Part shown: one piece after another, positions 16,051 to 23,210 of the stretch | Position numbering within the stretch: the stretch's first letter is position 1 | Layout: every line of letters begins with the position of its first letter | Assembly (NCBI GenBank): GCA_046734455.1 | Contig: JBKPRJ010000030.1 | Span: 1 to 54,006, forward strand | Length of the DNA: 54,006 bases | DNA from: DATEOR01 sp046734455 | GTDB taxonomy: Bacteria > Actinomycetota > Thermoleophilia > Gaiellales > Gaiellaceae | Reading direction: 5' to 3' | The notes under the pieces: model-generated | Told to the model about the DNA's origin: nothing | The model's database searches: none | Seen by the model: the letters and a program-made list of their open reading frames with translations, nothing else | Translations under genes and position numbers: made by a program

Positions 16051-16098
16051 AGAAGCCGACGCCCGGACTCGAACCGGGGACCCCTTCATTACGAGTGA
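16051..16098 (-). repeat. Right copy of the tRNA-Thr direct repeat
   Basis: These 48 bases cover the 3' part of tRNA-Thr and four bases beyond it, and match 12359-12405 with a single one-base gap. It would be the attachment site regenerated within the intact tRNA. Confidence 0.75.
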
Positions 16099-16126
16099 AG
16101 TGCTCTACCAGCTGAGCTACGTCGGC
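16055..16126 (-). tRNA. tRNA-Thr(CGT)
   Basis: This is a complete 72-base cloverleaf. The acceptor GCCGACG pairs perfectly with CGTCGGC. The D arm is GCTC/GAGC and the anticodon stem CTTCA/TGAAG. The loop CTCGTAA has anticodon CGT, reading ACG (threonine), and the T arm CCCGG/CCGGG encloses TTCGAGT. The CCA end is not encoded. A GC-rich hairpin abuts its 5' end, and its 3' end borders the candidate integrated element. Confidence 0.96.
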
Positions 16127-16150
16127 GGGGCGCCCCCGTGGGGGCGCCCC
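16127..16150 (-). terminator. GC-rich hairpin after htrA, before tRNA-Thr
   Basis: This is a perfect 11-bp inverted repeat (arm GGGGCGCCCCC) with a two-base loop. It starts 21 bases after the htrA stop on the minus strand and directly abuts the tRNA 5' end. There is no U-tract, so it could act as a terminator-like structure or a processing landmark for the tRNA precursor. Confidence 0.5.
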
Positions 16151-16171
16151 TAGTGTAGCGGCGGCTTTGAG

Positions 16172-17290
16172 CTAGGAAGGACGCGTTCCGAGCGTCACCT
16201 GAACGGTGTGCTCAGAGCCGTCGCGGGAGATCGTGAGCGAGGCGGTGTCGCCGGGCTTCATCGCTCCGATCACGCTCTGGAGCTCCTCCGAGGTGGTGAC
16301 GGACTTCCCGTTCACCGCGGTGATGATGTCGCCGCCGGTCGGGACTTCCTGTCCGGCCACGACGCTCGTCGCGTCCGCGGCCTTGAGGCCCGCGTCGTCG
16401 GCGGGGCCGCCGGCAGTCACCTGCGTCACCTCGACGCCGGCGGGCACGTTCAGCTCGGAGGAAAGGCTCTCGTCGATCGTGGCGATGCCGACTCCGAGGA
16501 AGGCGTGCTCGACCTTGCCGGTAGCGATGAGCTGGTCGGCGACCGACTTGACGGTGTTGGACGGGACCGCGAAGCCGATGCCGTCGTTGCCGCCCGAGTC
16601 GCTCTCGATCTGGGAGTTGATCCCGATGACCTCACCGGAGCTGTTCAGGAGCGGGCCGCCGGAGTTGCCGTGGTTGATGGCGGCATCCGTCTGGATGGCG
16701 TCGTTGATCGCGAAGTTGTTGGGCGAGGTGATCGTCCGGTGCAGGGCGCTCACGATGCCACTCGTGACCGTCTCGTCGAGGCCGAGCGGGCTGCCGATGG
16801 CGACGACCTGGTCGCCGACCTGAACCGTTCCGGAATCGGCGAGCTGGAGCGGCATGAGCACGGAGCCCGGCGCGTCGACCTTGATCACTGCGACGTCTGT
16901 GGACGGATCGGTTCCGACGAGCTGGGCGTCATAGGAGGCGCCGTCCGCGAACTCGACGGAGATCGAGCTCGCGCCGTCGACGACGTGGGCGTTCGTGACG
17001 ATGTGGCCGGCACTGTCGATCACGAAGCCGGAGCCGAGGGCCTGGCCGCCCTGCGTCGCCACCTTGATCGTGACGACGCCCTGGTGGACGCGGTCGTAGA
17101 TCGCGCTCACGCTGAGGGCGGAGCTCGAGGCGGCGGGCTGGGAGTCCGTCACCGTCACCTGGCGGACGATGGTCTGGGTCGCCGTGTCGGAGGCGACCGC
17201 GTAGGCAGCCACGCCGCCGCCCGCGCCGAGCAACACGGCTGCAGCGCCGGCGGCGGCGATCTTGAGGCTGCGGGAGGGGAGACGCTTCAT
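16172..17290 (-). CDS. htrA: HtrA/DegP-like serine protease with PDZ domain
   Basis: This 372-residue membrane-anchored trypsin-like protease has a short cytosolic N-terminus, a transmembrane anchor (about residues 11-33) and a Ser-rich linker. The protease domain carries the triad His102 (TNAHVV), Asp132 (STDVAVI) and Ser210 (GNSGGPL). One PDZ domain follows at about 270-368, with the carboxylate-binding loop AFLGVGI. It would act outside the membrane as an envelope quality-control protease. It diverges from a response regulator/kinase pair, and its upstream region carries four TCTTAG-like repeats at exact 11-base spacing reading toward it. This points to direct control by that regulator, as for MprAB and PepD in mycobacteria. 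The ribosome-binding site is GAAAGGA before ATG. Confidence 0.95.
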   Translation of the reverse strand: MKRLPSRSLKIAAAGAAAVLLGAGGGVAAYAVASDTATQTIVRQVTVTDSQPAASSSALSVSAIYDRVHQGVVTIKVATQGGQALGSGFVIDSAGHIVTNAHVVDGASSISVEFADGASYDAQLVGTDPSTDVAVIKVDAPGSVLMPLQLADSGTVQVGDQVVAIGSPLGLDETVTSGIVSALHRTITSPNNFAINDAIQTDAAINHGNSGGPLLNSSGEVIGINSQIESDSGGNDGIGFAVPSNTVKSVADQLIATGKVEHAFLGVGIATIDESLSSELNVPAGVEVTQVTAGGPADDAGLKAADATSVVAGQEVPTGGDIITAVNGKSVTTSEELQSVIGAMKPGDTASLTISRDGSEHTVQVTLGTRPS

Positions 17291-17335
17291 TTCAGTCCTT
17301 TCGGTATCCGTTGTCCTCCATGCGACCAGTGCCGC

Positions 17336-17398
17336 CTAAGACCAACCTGAAACGCGCCTAAGAACTCCCTAAGAGTTGTGCTCTTAGCTTCTTCTCAG
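17336..17398. promoter_or_regulatory. Direct-repeat operator between htrA and regulator
   Basis: On the minus strand, TCTTAG-type hexamers lie at 17336, 17347 (imperfect, TTTCAG), 17358 and 17369, each 11 bases apart. On the plus strand TCTTAG lies at 17382 and TCTCAG at 17393, again 11 apart. The 17369 and 17382 units also form an inverted repeat. OmpR-family regulators bind direct repeats at one-helical-turn spacing, so this is probably the binding array of the adjacent response regulator, serving both directions. Confidence 0.75.
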
Positions 17399-17408
17399 AG
17401 TCAATGCG

Positions 17409-17414
17409 CACAAT
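17409..17414 (+). promoter_or_regulatory. Candidate -10 of the response-regulator gene
   Basis: CACAAT lies six bases before the GTG at 17421. The TCTTAG/TCTCAG repeats occupy the region where a -35 box would lie, fitting activation by the regulator itself. Confidence 0.4.
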
Positions 17415-17420
17415 GAAGCC

Positions 17421-18095
17421 GTGAAGATCCTGGTCGTGGACGACGAGAGGGCGGTGCGCGAGTCGCTCCGCCGCGCGCTCGAGCTCGAGGGCTACGAGAT
17501 CACGCTGGCCGACGACGGCCTCGCCGCACTCGAGGCGCTCGAGGAGAGCGAGGAGCCGGACGCGATGATCCTCGACGTGCTCATGCCGGGCCTCGACGGG
17601 CTCGAGGTCGCGCGGCGGGTGCGCCGCGGCGGGAGCCGCCTGCCCATCCTCATGCTCACCGCCCGCGTCGAGGTTGACGACCGCGTGGCAGGGCTCGACG
17701 CCGGCGCCGACGACTACGTGACGAAGCCTTTCGCGCTCGAGGAACTGCTCGCCCGGGTGCGGGCACTCCTGCGCAGGAGCCACGAGGATGGGACCGACAA
17801 GCTCCTCTTCGGGGACCTCGAGCTCGATCCCGGCACGCGCGAGGTGCGGCGCGACGGCGAGCCCATCGACCTCACCCGCACGGAGTTCTCGCTGCTCGAG
17901 CTCTTCATGCGAAACCCGCGCCAGGTGCTCACGCGCTCGATCATCTTCGAGCGGGTCTGGGGCTACGACTTCGGGTTCGGGTCGAACTCGCTCGACGTCT
18001 ACATCGGGTATCTGCGCCGCAAGACGGAGGCAGGCGACAGGCCGCGGCTGATCCAGACGGTCCGCGGCGTCGGGTACGCCCTGCGCGAGCCGTGA
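17421..18095 (+). CDS. OmpR-family response regulator (MprA-like)
   Basis: This 224-residue protein has a receiver domain (residues 1-118) with the acidic pocket Asp7-Asp8, the phospho-acceptor Asp52 in ILDVLMPG, Thr/Ala in LMLTAR and Lys in VTKPF. A winged-helix DNA-binding domain of the OmpR/PhoB type follows (about 130-222, ending LIQTVRGVGYALREP). It starts at GTG, probably leaderless. The kinase gene overlaps its stop by four bases (GTGA). Linkage to htrA and the 11-bp repeats in both flanks predict that it controls its own operon, htrA and the secreted protein at 19516. The similarity to MprA is by architecture and context, not an alignment. Confidence 0.95.
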   Translation: MKILVVDDERAVRESLRRALELEGYEITLADDGLAALEALEESEEPDAMILDVLMPGLDGLEVARRVRRGGSRLPILMLTARVEVDDRVAGLDAGADDYVTKPFALEELLARVRALLRRSHEDGTDKLLFGDLELDPGTREVRRDGEPIDLTRTEFSLLELFMRNPRQVLTRSIIFERVWGYDFGFGSNSLDVYIGYLRRKTEAGDRPRLIQTVRGVGYALREP

Positions 18096-19435
18096 GCTTC
18101 CGCGCCCGCCTCGCCGTCGCAGCCTCCGTAGCCGTCGCGCTCGCGGTCGTGCTCGCCTCGGTCGCGGTCTACCTCGTCGTCCGCAACCAGCTCCGCGGCA
18201 CGCTCGACTCTGCGCTGCGAGAGAGAGCCGCCGAGGTCCAGCACCAGCCGCTCCGCGCCTTCCAGGCAGGCGACCAGGCTTTTCTCCGGCCCGGCCCCCA
18301 GCTCGGCGGAGCGCCGGGCTACTTCCAGGTCGTGGGCGCGGGCGGGGAGACGATCCGACTTCCGAACGAGGAGGTCGAACTCCCGGTCGACGACGAGGTG
18401 CGGGCGGTGGCGAACGGGCAGAGGGACGGCTTCCTCTCGGATGCCGAAGTCGCCGACGTGCACGTGCGCGTGATCACGGTCCCGTACGCGCAGGGCTTCG
18501 CCATCCAGATCGCGCGGCCTCTCACCGAGGTCGACCACTCGCTCTCGCGCATCCGCAACTACCTTCTTGTCATCGCCGCGATCGGGATCGCCCTGGCCGC
18601 CGCCCTCGGTCTCGCAGTCGCGCGCACCGCGCTCGCGCCGGTCCGGCGTCTGACGGGCGCGACCGAGAACGTGACGAAGACCGGTGACCTCTCCGAGCGC
18701 ATCGACGCGCATGGAACCGACGAGCTCAGCCGGCTCGCAGCCAGCTTCAACACGATGCTGGCCGCCCTGGAGGCGTCCACCCGCGCGCAGCAGCAGCTCG
18801 TCGGCGACGCCTCGCACGAGCTGCGCACGCCGCTGACGAGCCTGCGCACGAACGTCGAGGTGCTGGCCGGCGGGCGCGAGCTCCCGGCCGAGGAGCGCGA
18901 GCGGCTCCTGAACGACGTGGTCGAGCAGCTCGACGAGATGACCACCCTCGTCGCCGAGCTCTCCGAGCTCGCCCGCGGCGAGCTAGAGCCCGAAGAGGCC
19001 GAGGACGTGAGGCTCGACCTTCTCGCCGCCGACGCCGCCGAGCGGACTCGCCGCAACCGCCCCGGTGTTGACGTCGTTGCGGATCTCGAGGAGTCCGTAG
19101 TCCACGGCGTCCCCGCAAGCATCGAGCGCGCCGTGGCCAACCTGCTCGACAACGCCGCCAAGTGGAGCCCGCCCGACGGAAGTGTGGAGCTCAGCGTCAA
19201 GGACGGCGAGGTCGTCGTGCGGGACCACGGGCCGGGGATCGACGACGCTGACCTCCCGTATGTCTTCGACCGCTTCTACCGCGCGAGCTCCGCACGCGGC
19301 ATGCCCGGCTCGGGGCTCGGCCTCGCGATCGTGAGGCAGGTGGCGGAGTCCCACGGCGGCGAGGTTATTGCCGAGCCGGCCGACGGGGGCGGGACGCGCA
19401 TGGTTCTGCGCCTCAACGGCCGCAAGGTTTCTTAG
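18092..19435 (+). CDS. Sensor histidine kinase (MprB-like)
   Basis: This 447-residue kinase has a first transmembrane helix (about residues 8-29), an extracytoplasmic sensor of about 125 residues, a second helix (about 158-178) and HAMP (about 180-232). HisKA has His242 in ASHELRTPLTSL, and the HATPase domain has the N box NLLDNAAKWS, G1 DHGPGIDD, F box YVFDRFYR and G2 GSGLGLAIV. It would phosphorylate the upstream regulator. The GTG start overlaps that gene's stop. The final codons and stop form the first unit of the TCTTAG repeat array of the next gene. Confidence 0.95.
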   Translation: MSFRARLAVAASVAVALAVVLASVAVYLVVRNQLRGTLDSALRERAAEVQHQPLRAFQAGDQAFLRPGPQLGGAPGYFQVVGAGGETIRLPNEEVELPVDDEVRAVANGQRDGFLSDAEVADVHVRVITVPYAQGFAIQIARPLTEVDHSLSRIRNYLLVIAAIGIALAAALGLAVARTALAPVRRLTGATENVTKTGDLSERIDAHGTDELSRLAASFNTMLAALEASTRAQQQLVGDASHELRTPLTSLRTNVEVLAGGRELPAEERERLLNDVVEQLDEMTTLVAELSELARGELEPEEAEDVRLDLLAADAAERTRRNRPGVDVVADLEESVVHGVPASIERAVANLLDNAAKWSPPDGSVELSVKDGEVVVRDHGPGIDDADLPYVFDRFYRASSARGMPGSGLGLAIVRQVAESHGGEVIAEPADGGGTRMVLRLNGRKVS

Positions 19436-19468
19436 AGACTTCTTAGGGAGGTCTTAGACGCTTCTCAC
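19430..19468 (+). promoter_or_regulatory. Direct-repeat operator upstream of secreted protein
   Basis: TCTTAG occurs at 19430, 19441 and 19452, with TCTCAC at 19463, at an exact 11-base period. The first unit overlaps the kinase stop codon. It is the same motif and spacing as in the htrA/regulator intergenic region, so the same regulator probably controls the gene at 19516. Confidence 0.75.
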
Positions 19469-19515
19469 CGCCCACTGCTTCGATCAGCCGACTACCCGCA
19501 ACGAAGGAGCACGAG

Positions 19516-20163
19516 ATGGAGAAGCGGATGAAGCGCAAGGTGGCGGCGGGAGCGGCAGCGCTCCTTGCCGTCGCGGGCGGCGGCGCCGCGATCGGAGCCA
19601 CGCAGCTCTCGCCCAAGCAGGAGAACCAGACGGTTCTGAACGATGCGGCGAAGGAGCTCGGCGTCACTCCCAGCGCGCTCGCCGAGGCGCTGAAGAACGC
19701 TCTCAAGAAGCGGATCGACGCAGCCGTCGCCGCGGGGCGGATCACCCAGGCGCAGGGCGACGAGATGAAGCAGCGGATCGATTCAGGTGAGTTCCCCTTC
19801 CCCGGCCCCGCGCCCGGGATGTTCTTCCACCACGAGCTCTTCCGCGGCTTCGACGCAGCAGCGGCCTACCTCGGTCTCAGCGAGGACGAGCTGCACGTCC
19901 GGCTCGAGAGCGGCAAGTCGCTCGCCGACGTGGCGACGGACCAGGGCAAGTCCGTGGACGGCCTCGTGGACGCGCTCACCGCCGACGCCAAGAAGCACCT
20001 CGACGAAGAGGTCGCGGAGGGCGATCTGACGGAGGCCCAGGCGGAGCAGATGCTCTCCCACATGAAAGAGGGAATCCGCGCGATCGTGACCGGCGAGCGG
20101 CCGAACTCCTTCCCTGGGCGGCCCGGCTTCGGCTTCCGGCACGAATTCGACGGAGCAGCCTAG
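19516..20163 (+). CDS. Exported protein with internal duplication, unknown
   Basis: This 215-residue protein has a basic N-terminus and one hydrophobic segment (about residues 9-26), giving a signal peptide or anchor. Two related units follow. Each has a helix of the LGVTPSAL / LGLSEDEL type and then a segment of pattern D..VA.G.(I/L)T.AQ...M (IDAAVAAGRITQAQGDEM and LDEEVAEGDLTEAQAEQM). A central Phe/His/Pro-rich stretch (FPFPGPAPGMFFHHELF) separates them. No family is recognised with confidence. It has an AAGGAG site, and the upstream TCTTAG array makes it a probable target of the adjacent two-component system. It could be an HtrA substrate or periplasmic chaperone, but that is speculation. 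Confidence 0.8.
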   Translation: MEKRMKRKVAAGAAALLAVAGGGAAIGATQLSPKQENQTVLNDAAKELGVTPSALAEALKNALKKRIDAAVAAGRITQAQGDEMKQRIDSGEFPFPGPAPGMFFHHELFRGFDAAAAYLGLSEDELHVRLESGKSLADVATDQGKSVDGLVDALTADAKKHLDEEVAEGDLTEAQAEQMLSHMKEGIRAIVTGERPNSFPGRPGFGFRHEFDGAA

Positions 20164-20192
20164 ACTGGCGGGACCGCGAACCGGAGGTCCCG

Positions 20193-20798
20193 ATGCCCTA
20201 CGAGCTGCCCTCGCTCCCGTATGCCTATGACGCGCTCGAGCCGACGATCGACGCGCAGACGATGGAGATCCACCATTCGAAGCACCACGCGACGTACGTG
20301 AACAACCTGAACGCGGCGCTCGAGGGGACCGAGTGGGAAAACCGCGCGCTGGACGACGTCTTCGCGGAGCTCGAGATCATCCCCGAGGACAAGCGGGCCG
20401 CCGTCCGGAACAACGGCGGCGGGCACGCCAACCACTCGATGTTCTGGGAGACCATGTCGCCCGACGGGGGCGGCGAGCCGAGCGGCGCGCTGGCCGACGC
20501 GATCGCCGATACCTTCGGCTCGGTCGACGAGCTCAAGAAGGCCGTCAACGACGCGGGCGTGAAGCGCTTCGGCTCGGGCTGGACGTGGCTCATCCACGAC
20601 GGCACGGGGCTCGCGGTCGTCTCCACAGCCAATCAGGACAATCCCGTCATGAGCTCGGACGTCCCGCTTCTCGGCATCGACGTGTGGGAGCACGCCTACT
20701 ACCTGAAGTATCAGAACCGCCGGCCCGACTACCTCGAGGCCTGGTGGAACGTCGTCGACTGGGGCGCGGTCGCCGCCCGGTACGACGCCGTGAAGTAG
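20193..20798 (+). CDS. sodA: Fe/Mn superoxide dismutase
   Basis: This 201-residue superoxide dismutase converts superoxide to oxygen and peroxide. Metal ligands are His27 (IHHSKHH), His81 (NHSMFW), Asp163 and His167 (DVWEHAYY). The signatures NNGGGHANH, FGSGW and DVWEHAYYLKYQNRR are present, and length is normal. The metal (Fe or Mn) cannot be decided by eye. It has a GGAGG site. A TAGACT hexamer overlapping the previous gene's stop could be its own -10. It converges on carbonic anhydrase with no gap. Confidence 0.97.
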   Translation: MPYELPSLPYAYDALEPTIDAQTMEIHHSKHHATYVNNLNAALEGTEWENRALDDVFAELEIIPEDKRAAVRNNGGGHANHSMFWETMSPDGGGEPSGALADAIADTFGSVDELKKAVNDAGVKRFGSGWTWLIHDGTGLAVVSTANQDNPVMSSDVPLLGIDVWEHAYYLKYQNRRPDYLEAWWNVVDWGAVAARYDAVK

Positions 20799-21293
20799 CT
20801 AGGCGACTTCGCGCAGCGAGCCGGACGAGCAGTCGTAGACATAGCCCGTCGCGGTGAAAGTGTCCGGCAGGAGGTCCGAGCTCCGCACGCGTTCCACGCT
20901 GGCGCGGACGCTCGAGTCAAGGTCCGGGAACGGGAGGAAGTCGATGCTGCTCGCATCTGCGCCCGCCTCGTCCGCGAGCTTGGCGCGGAGGTCGTCGTTC
21001 GTGAAGGTGAGCATCCCGCAGCCGGTGTGCGCGATGACGAGTGCCTCCTGAGTTCCGAGGAGCCAGTGGGAGATGACGAGCGAGCGGAGCGCGTCGTCCG
21101 ACACCACGCCGCCTGCGTTGCGGATGACGTGCGCGTCTCCCTCTTCGAGCCCGAGGAACTTGGCCGGGTCGAGACGCGCGTCCATGCAGGTCACGACGGC
21201 GAAACGACGGGCCGGCGGAATCGGCAGGTCGCCTTTGCTGAAGCTCTCCGCGTAGTCTCGGTTGGCCTCGAGGACCTCGTCCTGAACCGGCAT
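20799..21293 (-). CDS. Beta-class carbonic anhydrase
   Basis: This 164-residue beta-carbonic anhydrase interconverts CO2 and bicarbonate. Zinc ligands are Cys36 with the Asp38/Arg40 dyad in CMDARLD, and His89 and Cys92 in HTGCG. The HVIRNAGG motif (55-62) is intact. It resembles the small actinobacterial beta-CAs. The ATG is preceded by AAGGGGGAGAG. The gene directly abuts the convergent sod gene. Confidence 0.95.
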   Translation of the reverse strand: MPVQDEVLEANRDYAESFSKGDLPIPPARRFAVVTCMDARLDPAKFLGLEEGDAHVIRNAGGVVSDDALRSLVISHWLLGTQEALVIAHTGCGMLTFTNDDLRAKLADEAGADASSIDFLPFPDLDSSVRASVERVRSSDLLPDTFTATGYVYDCSSGSLREVA

Positions 21294-21374
21294 CGCTCTC
21301 CCCCTTCGCGCGCTTTCCTTTTTGAAGCGAGGAACGCTATACGAAGTAAAGCGATGCGTCCAGGAAGGAACGGC

Positions 21375-22355
21375 TCAGCCGCTCTTGCCGCCCCGGCCGT
21401 AGGCGGGAGCGGCGGCGCTTCTCGCGCTCGGCCCCGAATGCACCTGCCCGGAAGGCGTGCTCGGCGCGTTGCGGTTGTTCGCCTGCGGAGGCTTCGCCCG
21501 GTGGTGGCCCCTGGTCGGGTGCTTCGGCTTAGCCTTCCCGTTCGCGCGCAGATGGGTCCCAGCCCACTTCTTCGGCCCCTCAGGCGCCGAGACCGTCGCG
21601 GCGGCCTCGGAGAAGGAGCGGTCTGCGAGGTTCACGCGCGCTGCGGCCGGCTTCTCCTTCTCTGGCTTCACGGGGGGAGTCGCGCGCGGTGGAAAGTCGC
21701 TGCGGCTCGGCACAACGGCCACGGTCAGCGCGGTCGCGGATGCGGCGACGGCAACCGCCGTCGCGACGCTCGCCGCCACGTTGCCGGCGATCGCAGCCTT
21801 GAGCGAGGCGAGCAGAGCGCCCGCGTCGAGGGAATGGAGGAGCTTGCGGCGACGCTTGGTCGGCTGCTCGAGCGCGCTCGCCAGCGAGCGACGCGCGCGA
21901 AAGATGAGGGTCTCGACCGCGGTCTGGGTGAGCCCGAGCTTGGTCGCGACCTCACGATAGGAAAGGCCCTGCCACTCGCGGAGGAGGATGGCCTCGCGCT
22001 GCTGGTCCGGCAGCCCGGCGAGCGCTTCGTCGAGGCCGAAGAGCTCGTCCCCCGGCGCTTCCGGGGCGGCGACGACGTCCTGCACGGCCTGAAGGTCCTG
22101 CGGCCGTTCGACCCGCGCGCGCCGATAGGAGGAGCGCCGCCGGGTAAGGCAGACGTTGTGGGCGACCTTGAAGAGCCAGGCCTGTGCGGCCTCCGGCTCG
22201 AAGCCGTCCATGAGGCTCCGGCAGGCGTTCAGATAGGTCGCCTGGACCGCGTCCTCGGCCTCCTCGGGCGAGCCGAGCTGGCGCAGGCAGTAGCGGTAAA
22301 GTCGGTGATGGTGCTCGTTGAAGAGGTCCTCGGCGAGCTGCGGCGCTGCTCCCAT
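21375..22355 (-). CDS. ECF sigma factor with membrane-spanning C-terminal tail
   Basis: This 326-residue protein has a normal ECF sigma half: region 2 at about residues 8-75 (LFNEHHHRLYRYCLRQLG, EDAVQATYLNA, WLFKVAHNVCL) and region 4 at about 110-162 (LPDQQREAILLREW, YREVATKLGLTQTAVETLIFRARR). It continues into a basic linker (167-171), an alanine/valine-rich transmembrane segment (about 186-216), and a Pro/Lys/Ala-rich extracytoplasmic tail of about 110 residues. The sigma factor therefore appears to carry its own membrane anchor, perhaps replacing an anti-sigma. A 16-base hairpin sits directly before the start codon. Confidence 0.88.
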   Translation of the reverse strand: MGAAPQLAEDLFNEHHHRLYRYCLRQLGSPEEAEDAVQATYLNACRSLMDGFEPEAAQAWLFKVAHNVCLTRRRSSYRRARVERPQDLQAVQDVVAAPEAPGDELFGLDEALAGLPDQQREAILLREWQGLSYREVATKLGLTQTAVETLIFRARRSLASALEQPTKRRRKLLHSLDAGALLASLKAAIAGNVAASVATAVAVAASATALTVAVVPSRSDFPPRATPPVKPEKEKPAAARVNLADRSFSEAAATVSAPEGPKKWAGTHLRANGKAKPKHPTRGHHRAKPPQANNRNAPSTPSGQVHSGPSARSAAAPAYGRGGKSG

Positions 22356-22402
22356 CTTCCAAGTCTGGAAGAGGCCTCAGGCCGAATCGTCCCCCAAAGG
22401 GG

Positions 22403-23200
22403 TCAGGCGACCTCGCGGCAGTCGTCGATCGGGATGTCGAAGCTGTCGCCGCTCTCCGGTTCGACGGTGCACGTATCCTCGAGCACCTGGTAGCTCGTGA
22501 CCACGCCACCGCCGTGCGGCGTCTCGACGCGGCGGCCGACACGCGGGGCGCGGTCGCGGAAGCTCTTGTAGGTCGGGTGCTCGAACGCGAGGCAGCAGCG
22601 CAGACGTCCGCACAGGCCTGTGATGCGCCCCGAGCTCATGGGCAGCTCCTGGTCCTTGGCCATGCGCAGGGTGATCGGCTGCTCGTGGGACGGGAACTTG
22701 CGGCAGCAGTGCTGGTCGCCGCAAAGCCCGTGGTCGCCGCAAAGGCGCGCGCACTCGCGCGGCCCGACGGAGCGGAGCTCGATGCGGCGGTCGAGGCGGT
22801 GGCGAAGGCTCTCCTGCAGCTCGGTCAGGTCGGGCCGGCTCTCGGACTGGTACGAGAAGACGATGCGCGAGCGGTCGAAGACGAGCTCTGCCGAGACGGG
22901 CTTCAGCTCGAGGTCGCCCGCGCGCAGGAGCTCCCGCCACACCTTCATCGCGTGCTTCGCCTCGATCCGGTTCTCGGCGGCGACCTCTTCGTCGGCGCTC
23001 GTCGCCCGCCGCACGATTCGCTTCAGCGGCTGCGGCGGCGGCGACTCCAGCTCGTAGTTCGGCTGCACGACGCGCCCGAGCTCCTGCCCACGCGAGGTGT
23101 GGCAGATGACCCTGGTGTTCCAGGTCAGCTCGAGGCCGTCCGGATCGAAGGAGTAGACCTTGCCTCCGGGCGAGAAGACGACGCCTACCGCCGTTGCCAT
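22403..23200 (-). CDS. PSP1-domain protein (RicT/YaaT-like)
   Basis: This 265-residue protein has the PSP1 C-terminal domain and a cluster of cysteines (CARLCGDHGLCGDQHCC near residues 149-165, then GLCGRLRCC) that in RicT-type proteins bind iron-sulfur. The beta-rich N-terminus (VGVVFSPGGKVYSFDP) is typical. Relatives form the Ric complex affecting RNA processing and development in Bacillus; the actinobacterial role is unclear. The order PSP1, holB, tmk on one strand is a widely conserved cluster, which supports the call. The ATG at 23200 is chosen because it starts the domain; a longer reading runs into holB. Confidence 0.88.
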   Translation of the reverse strand: MATAVGVVFSPGGKVYSFDPDGLELTWNTRVICHTSRGQELGRVVQPNYELESPPPQPLKRIVRRATSADEEVAAENRIEAKHAMKVWRELLRAGDLELKPVSAELVFDRSRIVFSYQSESRPDLTELQESLRHRLDRRIELRSVGPRECARLCGDHGLCGDQHCCRKFPSHEQPITLRMAKDQELPMSSGRITGLCGRLRCCLAFEHPTYKSFRDRAPRVGRRVETPHGGGVVTSYQVLEDTCTVEPESGDSFDIPIDDCREVA

Positions 23201-23210
23201 GCAGGAAACG

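Larger units (their letters stand above)
12359..16098. mobile_element. Candidate small tRNA-Thr-integrated element
   Basis: A segment of about 3.7 kb is bounded on the right by the intact tRNA-Thr(CGT) gene and on the left by a same-orientation copy of its 3' end (47 of 48 positions with one gap). This is the classic footprint of integrase-mediated insertion at a tRNA 3' end. The only clear gene inside is the cyclase/AAA/TPR gene; no integrase, transposase or replication gene is visible. It could be a decayed or non-autonomous element, or a relic of a tandem tRNA duplication. Confidence 0.4.

Noticed and set aside
12359..16098. Calling the tRNA-flanked segment a complete integrative element
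   Set aside because: No integrase, excisionase or mobilisation gene is visible, so only a candidate or decayed element can be claimed.
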